From positions 1-5,686 of the forward strand of contig JAUWGZ010000078.1 in assembly GCA_030606165.1 (NCBI GenBank): 5,686 nt of DNA. The letters run 5' to 3'. This DNA comes from Dehalococcoidia bacterium. GTDB lineage: Bacteria > Chloroflexota > Dehalococcoidia > GIF9 > AB-539-J10. This document shows, one piece after another, positions 1 to 4,097 of this stretch. The first letter of the stretch is position 1. Each line of letters opens with the position of its first letter. Under the pieces are notes generated by a model, which did no database searches, was not told the DNA's origin, and worked only from the letters and a program-made list of their open reading frames with translations. A program made the translations under genes and the position numbers.

Positions 1-815
1 CTAAAATTCTGCTGGTGGATGATGAGCCGGATTTCATTGAGGATATGCAAGCTAAATTACTGGCAAAAGGTTGGCAGGTGCTTACCGCCGGCAACAGATT
101 ACAGGCGGAGGAGGTAGCGCGTCACGAAAAACCTGACCTGATTATTCTGGGAACAATAATGCCGCGTGGAGATGCCTTTCAGCTGCACCAGTGGTTGAAG
201 CAGAACCCCAATTTCAAAGAAGTGCCTCTCATTGTGGTTGATGCCACACCGGAAAAGCAATTGATTAAGGGGTGGCGTATGGACGAGGGCTTGAAGCTTG
301 AAGCCGAACAATATTTAATCAAGCCAGTCGAGTCAGCTTCAATAGTGGCTTGGGCTGAGAAATTCCTGGATAAGACACTGAGAAAAATTAAGGTGCTGGT
401 GGTAGATGACCATGCCGTAGTCAGGGAAGCAATTTGCGCCCTGCTGAGTCTGCAAAAAGACATGGAAGTAATAGGTGAAGCTGTTGACGGGCGAGATGCC
501 ATTGATAAAGTGCAGCGTCTTACGCCGAATGTGGCGGTGATGGACATAGTCATGCCGGTGATGAGCGGACTTGAAGCAACGAAACGAATAACCAAGGAAT
601 GGCCGGAGACAAAGGTTTTGATTCTAACCCAATATGACGAAGAAGAGAACATGTTTGTTGCTAAACAGGTGGGGGCTTACGGCTTTATTGCCAAGAGCGC
701 TGCCAGTTCCGACCTCTTGACTGGCATAAGGACAGTAGGTGAAGGAAGATACTTCCCTCGGTCTTTTGCCTACGTGTCTGCCAACTGGCCGGAGGGTCTG
801 GATAAAAATAAGTAA
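1..815 (+). CDS. Tandem-receiver response regulator (degenerate REC + intact REC), no output domain; 5' partial
   Basis: Signal-transduction protein made of two CheY-like receiver domains. The frame is open to the left edge: the codons before the GTG at 15 read K-I-L-L, and they complete a normal beta-1 strand leading into the acidic D-D-E. The GTG is therefore an internal Val and the true start lies outside the window. Counting residues from that GTG, receiver 1 spans about 1-120. It keeps the acidic pair and the Lys of Y-L-I-K-P (K103), but the phospho-acceptor position in I-I-L-G-T-I-M-P is Gly46, and the switch Thr/Ser position appears to be Asp76. Receiver 2 (about 125-245) is NarL-like and has D131/D132, phospho-acceptor D177 (M-D-I-V-M-P), T205 and K227. 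NarL-type proteins carry a LuxR helix-turn-helix after this, but here only about 20 residues follow. It presumably acts by protein contact or as a phosphate relay/sink. Its kinase and any link to the downstream enzyme are unknown. The family call is secure; the role is inferred. Confidence 0.9.
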   Translation, partial: KILLVDDEPDFIEDMQAKLLAKGWQVLTAGNRLQAEEVARHEKPDLIILGTIMPRGDAFQLHQWLKQNPNFKEVPLIVVDATPEKQLIKGWRMDEGLKLEAEQYLIKPVESASIVAWAEKFLDKTLRKIKVLVVDDHAVVREAICALLSLQKDMEVIGEAVDGRDAIDKVQRLTPNVAVMDIVMPVMSGLEATKRITKEWPETKVLILTQYDEEENMFVAKQVGAYGFIAKSAASSDLLTGIRTVGEGRYFPRSFAYVSANWPEGLDKNK

Positions 816-854
816 TTCCCTTTGAAATGGCTTTCCCCCACCCGCTGGGTTATG

Positions 855-861
855 AAGGAGG
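855..861 (+). promoter_or_regulatory. Strong Shine-Dalgarno fixing a TTG start for the large subunit
   Basis: AAGGAGG is a near-perfect match to the anti-Shine-Dalgarno sequence. It ends 8 bases before the TTG at 870. The in-frame ATG at 852 and TTG at 822 have no purine-rich sequence at a suitable distance upstream, and an 852 start would place this motif inside the coding region. The bases between the regulator stop at 815 and this site show no clear -35/-10 pair, so the gene may be co-transcribed with the regulator. Confidence 0.8.
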
Positions 862-869
862 ATATTGGT

Positions 870-3527
870 TTGCAGCCGATAACCATTACTCTTGACGGTC
901 GTGAGGTAAGTGGCTATCCGGGGATGACCATCCTGGAACTGGCGAAGGAATCAGGCATAGATATCCCCACACTCTGTCATGATCCTCAACTCACTTCAGT
1001 TGGGGCTTGCCGTGTCTGTCTGGTAGAAGATGAACGAAATAATGCCTTATTAGCATCTTGTGTCGCCCCGATAGCATCGGGGATGGTAATCAACACGCAT
1101 TCCCCACGAGTCCTAGAGCGTCGCAAAACCATAGTTAAGCTGATGCTTATCAGTCATCCTGATTCCTGTCTGGTATGCGATAAAGGCAATCGCTGCCAGC
1201 TACGCCAAATTGCCTCAGACCTGGGCATCGGATTGGTGGAGTTGCAAAGGATTCCCCAGATGGCCAGCATTGAGGAGGTCAATCCCTTCCTTGAACGGGA
1301 TTTGAGCAAGTGCATACTGTGCGCCAAATGTATTCGAGCCTGCCAGGAACTAGTCGTTGAAGGTGCTATTGACTACTTTCAACGAGGATTTACGACCATA
1401 CCGGCGACACTGAACAATTTGCCACTGGAAAACTCCGAGTGCACTTTCTGTGGAACTTGTGTGGCGCTGTGCCCTACAGGCGCGCTGACGGAGAAGGAGA
1501 AAACATATAGAGGAACAACCCAGACTGTTATCCAGACAACCTGTCCCTACTGTGGCTGTGGCTGTAGCATTTGTCTGGAAGCCAAGGATGGACATGTAGT
1601 GCGGATCGTGCCAGGCAAGGAAAGCTCGGTGAACAAAGGCACGCTCTGTGTGAGAGGAAGCTATGGCTGTGATTTTATCCATAGCCCGGATAGGTTGCTC
1701 AAACCCCTGGTCAAAAAGGATAACACTTTTGAGGAGGTGTCATGGGAAGAAGCCCTGGAGCAAGTAGCTACTGGATTCAATCGAGTAAAGGATGAGCGAG
1801 GTTCCGACAGCCTAGCTGTTCTAGGTTCATCCAAGTGTACCAACGAAGATAACTATGTCCTGCAGAGATTCGCCAGGTGTGTGCTGGGCACCAACAATAT
1901 TGATAATGGCGGTCGCTTGTACAACTCCGCCAGTCGTATGGGCCTGGGGTCTTCCCTTGGCTTCTCCGGCACTACGAATTACCTTAGTGATCTGGAGCAA
2001 TCAGAACTCATATTAGTCATCGGGACTGATCCCAGTTCCTCAGCCCCTGCCGTCGGTTATGCCATAAAGCGTGCTGTCAAACAGCGCGGTGTCAAATTAT
2101 TGTTGATAGATCCTCGGCAGACAAAGCTCTCTTTGTTTGCCCATCTTTGGTTACGACCTGAAGTCGGCACTGACGTGGCTCTGATAAATGGTCTGGCCAA
2201 GGTGATTATCGACGAAGGCTTGCTGGACGAGGAATTTGTCGCCAGAAGAACGGATAATTTTGAAGCTTTTGACGAAAGCTTGAAAAAGTATACCCTGGAG
2301 TATGTCGAGAAGACTACTGGCGTTACAGGTCAAGAAATTCGCACCGCCGCTCGACTTTATGCTAGAGCAAGCCGGGCGGCAATTGTCTATGGCACGGGAA
2401 TCACGCAGTATACCACAGGAACGGATGGTGTGGGGGCCCTGGCAAATTTGGCGTTACTGACGGGAAACATTGGGCGTAAGGGAGGTGGCATCTATGCCCT
2501 ACAAAGGGAAAACAATGGACAAGGCGCCTGCGACATGGGAACACTGCCCAAATTTCTGCCTGGATATCAGAGTGTAACGGATGCCCAGGCCAGGGAGAGG
2601 TTCGAAGAACGTTGGGGAGCAAGTTTGCCGGCTGAGGCTGGACTAACGACCCTGGAGATTATGGAGCAGGTAAAAAAGGGAAAGATTAAAGGCATGTACA
2701 TCGTAGGAGAAAATCCTGTCTTGAGCTTTCCAAATTCGAGGCTCGTTGCAGAAATCCTGACTTCCCTCGATTTCCTCGTGGTCCAAGATATGTTCCTTAC
2801 AGAAACGGCCAAACTGGCAAATGTAGTTCTGCCAGCAGCAAGCTTCGCTGAAAAGGACGGGACTTTCACTAACTTCGAGGGAAGGGTAAACAGGGTGCGT
2901 AAAGCGTTCGAGCCTATTGGTGAAAGCCTGCCAGACTGGGAAATAATCCTGCGGCTGGCTGACAAAATGGGGTCTCCGATGCCATATTCCTCTCTACAGG
3001 ATGTTATGAGTGAGATTGAGGAATTAGTTCCTTCATACGAAGCCTATACTGATTCCGAAAGACAGGATGAGTTAGCCTACGGGGAAACAGGACGCACCTA
3101 TGGTAGGCAACTCTTGAAGGGATTTGCCCGTTTCTCCCCCATTAAATATACTCCACAAGCAGAAGAGAGAAAATCAGATTATCCCTTTACTCTGCTCACC
3201 GGGACTACTCTTTATCACTTTGGCACTGGCTCAAGAAGCTCCAGGTCTTTACGATTGAAAAAATTCACCCCAGAGGCTTTTGTGGAAATTTATGAGTCTG
3301 ACGCCAGAAAACTTGCCATCACTGATGGTGAGAAGGTCAAGGTCACCTCACCTGTAGGCGAGGTGACTGCAATGGTTAAGATTACCGATACACTACGTGA
3401 AGGGATGCTCTTTATGCCAGTTTCATTCCCAGAGACTCCGGTTAATGAGCTGTTCGAAATTGTCTTAAATCCAGAAACAAAAGCGCCTTCACTGAAAGCA
3501 TGCAATGTAAAAATAGAGAAATTGTAA
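870..3527 (+). CDS. fdhA: FdhA/NuoG-type molybdopterin iron-sulfur subunit lacking the formate active-site residues
   Basis: An 885-residue protein from the TTG start, normal length for the alpha subunit of soluble NAD-linked formate dehydrogenases. Domains in order: NuoG-like [2Fe-2S] ferredoxin (C36, C47, C50, C64); His-Cys [4Fe-4S] motif H96-x3-C100-x2-C103-x5-C109; two ferredoxin-type [4Fe-4S] motifs (C148, C151, C154, C158 and C191, C194, C197, C201-Pro); the pterin-enzyme [4Fe-4S] C225-x2-C228-x3-C232-x27-C260; the molybdopterin oxidoreductase body; and a C-terminal molydopterin-dinucleotide-binding domain from about 770. Stretches such as Q-G-A-C-D-M-G (551-557) match E. coli FDH-H closely. 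However, in the G-T-N-N-I-D anchor region the catalytic Cys/Sec position is Tyr351 (TAC at 1920), the following His is Asn352, the formate-binding Arg is Gln545, and relay Lys44 is Arg262. Electron transfer through the N-terminal clusters to NuoE/NuoF is expected from the family. Formate oxidation is doubtful, and databases would probably name it formate dehydrogenase by homology alone. No signal peptide is seen, so it is likely cytoplasmic. Confidence 0.9.
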   Translation: MQPITITLDGREVSGYPGMTILELAKESGIDIPTLCHDPQLTSVGACRVCLVEDERNNALLASCVAPIASGMVINTHSPRVLERRKTIVKLMLISHPDSCLVCDKGNRCQLRQIASDLGIGLVELQRIPQMASIEEVNPFLERDLSKCILCAKCIRACQELVVEGAIDYFQRGFTTIPATLNNLPLENSECTFCGTCVALCPTGALTEKEKTYRGTTQTVIQTTCPYCGCGCSICLEAKDGHVVRIVPGKESSVNKGTLCVRGSYGCDFIHSPDRLLKPLVKKDNTFEEVSWEEALEQVATGFNRVKDERGSDSLAVLGSSKCTNEDNYVLQRFARCVLGTNNIDNGGRLYNSASRMGLGSSLGFSGTTNYLSDLEQSELILVIGTDPSSSAPAVGYAIKRAVKQRGVKLLLIDPRQTKLSLFAHLWLRPEVGTDVALINGLAKVIIDEGLLDEEFVARRTDNFEAFDESLKKYTLEYVEKTTGVTGQEIRTAARLYARASRAAIVYGTGITQYTTGTDGVGALANLALLTGNIGRKGGGIYALQRENNGQGACDMGTLPKFLPGYQSVTDAQARERFEERWGASLPAEAGLTTLEIMEQVKKGKIKGMYIVGENPVLSFPNSRLVAEILTSLDFLVVQDMFLTETAKLANVVLPAASFAEKDGTFTNFEGRVNRVRKAFEPIGESLPDWEIILRLADKMGSPMPYSSLQDVMSEIEELVPSYEAYTDSERQDELAYGETGRTYGRQLLKGFARFSPIKYTPQAEERKSDYPFTLLTGTTLYHFGTGSRSSRSLRLKKFTPEAFVEIYESDARKLAITDGEKVKVTSPVGEVTAMVKITDTLREGMLFMPVSFPETPVNELFEIVLNPETKAPSLKACNVKIEKL
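1066..1082 (+). repeat. Perfect 7-bp inverted repeat inside the large-subunit gene
   Basis: CCCCGAT and ATCGGGG flank a 3-base spacer (AGC). The element lies just after the fourth [2Fe-2S] cysteine codon (C64) and encodes A-P-I-A-S-G, which fits the conserved protein context, so it does not disrupt the gene. It may be a chance effect of codon choice or a local mRNA hairpin. Confidence 0.35.
3342..3367 (+). repeat. 8-bp inverted repeat near the 3' end of the large-subunit gene
   Basis: GTCACCTC (3342-3349) pairs perfectly with GAGGTGAC (3360-3367). The 10-base loop contains a further CCT/AGG pairing. It lies within codons of the C-terminal pterin-binding domain, about 160 bases before the stop. 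There is no T-run after it, so it is not an intrinsic terminator. Function unknown. Confidence 0.35.
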
Positions 3528-3528
3528 C

Positions 3529-3570
3529 GCCGAGGCTTGTCCTCGGCAAAAGGATGGGGGACAAGCCCCC
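3529..3570 (+). repeat. Two adjacent hairpins with complementary loops between fdhA and nuoE (REP-like)
   Basis: Hairpin 1 is GCCGAGG / loop CTTGT / CCTCGGC (3529-3547), a perfect 7-bp stem. Hairpin 2 is GGGGG / loop ACAAG / CCCCC (3556-3570). The two 5-base loops are exact reverse complements. In addition GGCTTGTCC (3534-3542) can pair over 9 bp with GGACAAGCC (3559-3567), an alternative fold that excludes both hairpins. The element starts two bases after the fdhA stop and ends 37 bases before the nuoE start. No T-tract follows, so it is not a classic Rho-independent terminator. It could be a dispersed palindromic (REP-like) element, an mRNA-stability element separating subunit levels, or a pausing/attenuation structure. 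The structure is seen directly; the role is inferred. Confidence 0.7.
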
Positions 3571-3607
3571 GTGCTACTTAGTATGAGAATAGAAAGGGTG
3601 AGGCTTA

Positions 3608-4096
3608 ATGAATAAAGCGAAGACAATCACAAAGGCTGACCTAGCACGAATGAATGCCATTGTTTCTGAATATAGTCAGCAGAAGTGGGCAATGATACCG
3701 CTGCTGCAAAAAATCCAAAGTGAGTTAGGGTATATCCCTCCTCAGTCTATACCGCTTATAGCCAGAAGCCTGGGGCTTTTTCCCAGTCAGGTACAAGGGG
3801 TGATTAGTTTTTATACCCAGCTCTACACTCAGCCACGGGGCAGAAAAGTTGTCAGAGTTTGTCGGGGGACAGCTTGCCATGTGCGGGGGGGGAAGACGAT
3901 ATTGAACTTGGTTAAGCAGCATCTAGATTTAGACGAGGGTGCGACTCGCCCTGATTTGGAATATACTCTGGAAACTGTGGCCTGCATCGGTGTTTGTGCC
4001 CTGGCACCTAATATAGTCGTTGGTGACCACGTCCATGGTCATATGAACCCTAAGAAGGTGGAGCAGTTGTTCAGGAATCGGGAGGGTGGAGGATAG
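3608..4096 (+). CDS. nuoE: NuoE-type thioredoxin-fold [2Fe-2S] subunit
   Basis: A 162-residue NuoE/HydC/HndA-family subunit, normal in length. The N-terminal helical part (about 8-75) contains the usual L-Q-x-I-Q-x-E-L-G-Y-I-P segment (34-44) and the V-x-x-V-I-S-F-Y-T stretch (62-70). The C-terminal thioredoxin-like domain binds one [2Fe-2S] cluster through C85-x4-C90 and C126-x3-C130 (C-R-G-T-A-C and C-I-G-V-C). In complex I and NAD-linked hydrogenases or formate dehydrogenases it sits beside the FMN subunit and helps take electrons to or from flavin; it is cytoplasmic. The ATG at 3608 is preceded by a modest purine-rich stretch (GGGTGAGG, 3596-3603) only 4 bases away. Eight consecutive G bases (3885-3892) follow the second cluster cysteine codon, and the frame is intact through them. 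Its stop is one base from nuoF, so the two are almost certainly co-expressed. Confidence 0.93.
   Translation: MNKAKTITKADLARMNAIVSEYSQQKWAMIPLLQKIQSELGYIPPQSIPLIARSLGLFPSQVQGVISFYTQLYTQPRGRKVVRVCRGTACHVRGGKTILNLVKQHLDLDEGATRPDLEYTLETVACIGVCALAPNIVVGDHVHGHMNPKKVEQLFRNREGGG
4088..4092 (+). promoter_or_regulatory. Shine-Dalgarno for nuoF inside the end of nuoE
   Basis: GGAGG lies 5 bases before the nuoF ATG and overlaps the last glycine codons of nuoE. A second purine block (GGAGGG, 4081-4086) lies just upstream. The arrangement suggests translational coupling of the two subunits. Confidence 0.75.
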
Positions 4097-4097
4097 T

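Noticed and set aside
15..17. GTG at 15 as the true start of the receiver protein
   Set aside because: The codons before it read K-I-L-L in frame and form the expected first beta-strand of a receiver domain, so the gene begins left of the window.
179..652. 157-codon open frame on the minus strand
   Set aside because: It lies wholly opposite two recognisable receiver domains, shows no family motif, and is a by-product of the plus-strand codons.
1908..1925. Selenocysteine (TGA) insertion at the catalytic position
   Set aside because: The codon at the expected place is TAC (Tyr), with no TGA in frame, so recoding is not involved.
2567..2965. 132-codon open frame on the minus strand
   Set aside because: It is antisense to conserved molybdopterin-oxidoreductase sequence and its translation shows no recognisable domain.
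3529..3580. Intrinsic terminator after the large-subunit gene
   Set aside because: The stems are GC-rich, but neither is followed by a T-tract (AAAAGG and GTGCTA follow). The next gene encodes a partner subunit, so full termination would make little sense.
3581..3607. Promoter before nuoE (TATGAG-like -10)
   Set aside because: No -35 box at a suitable distance, and the A/T-rich bases are too few and generic to support a promoter.
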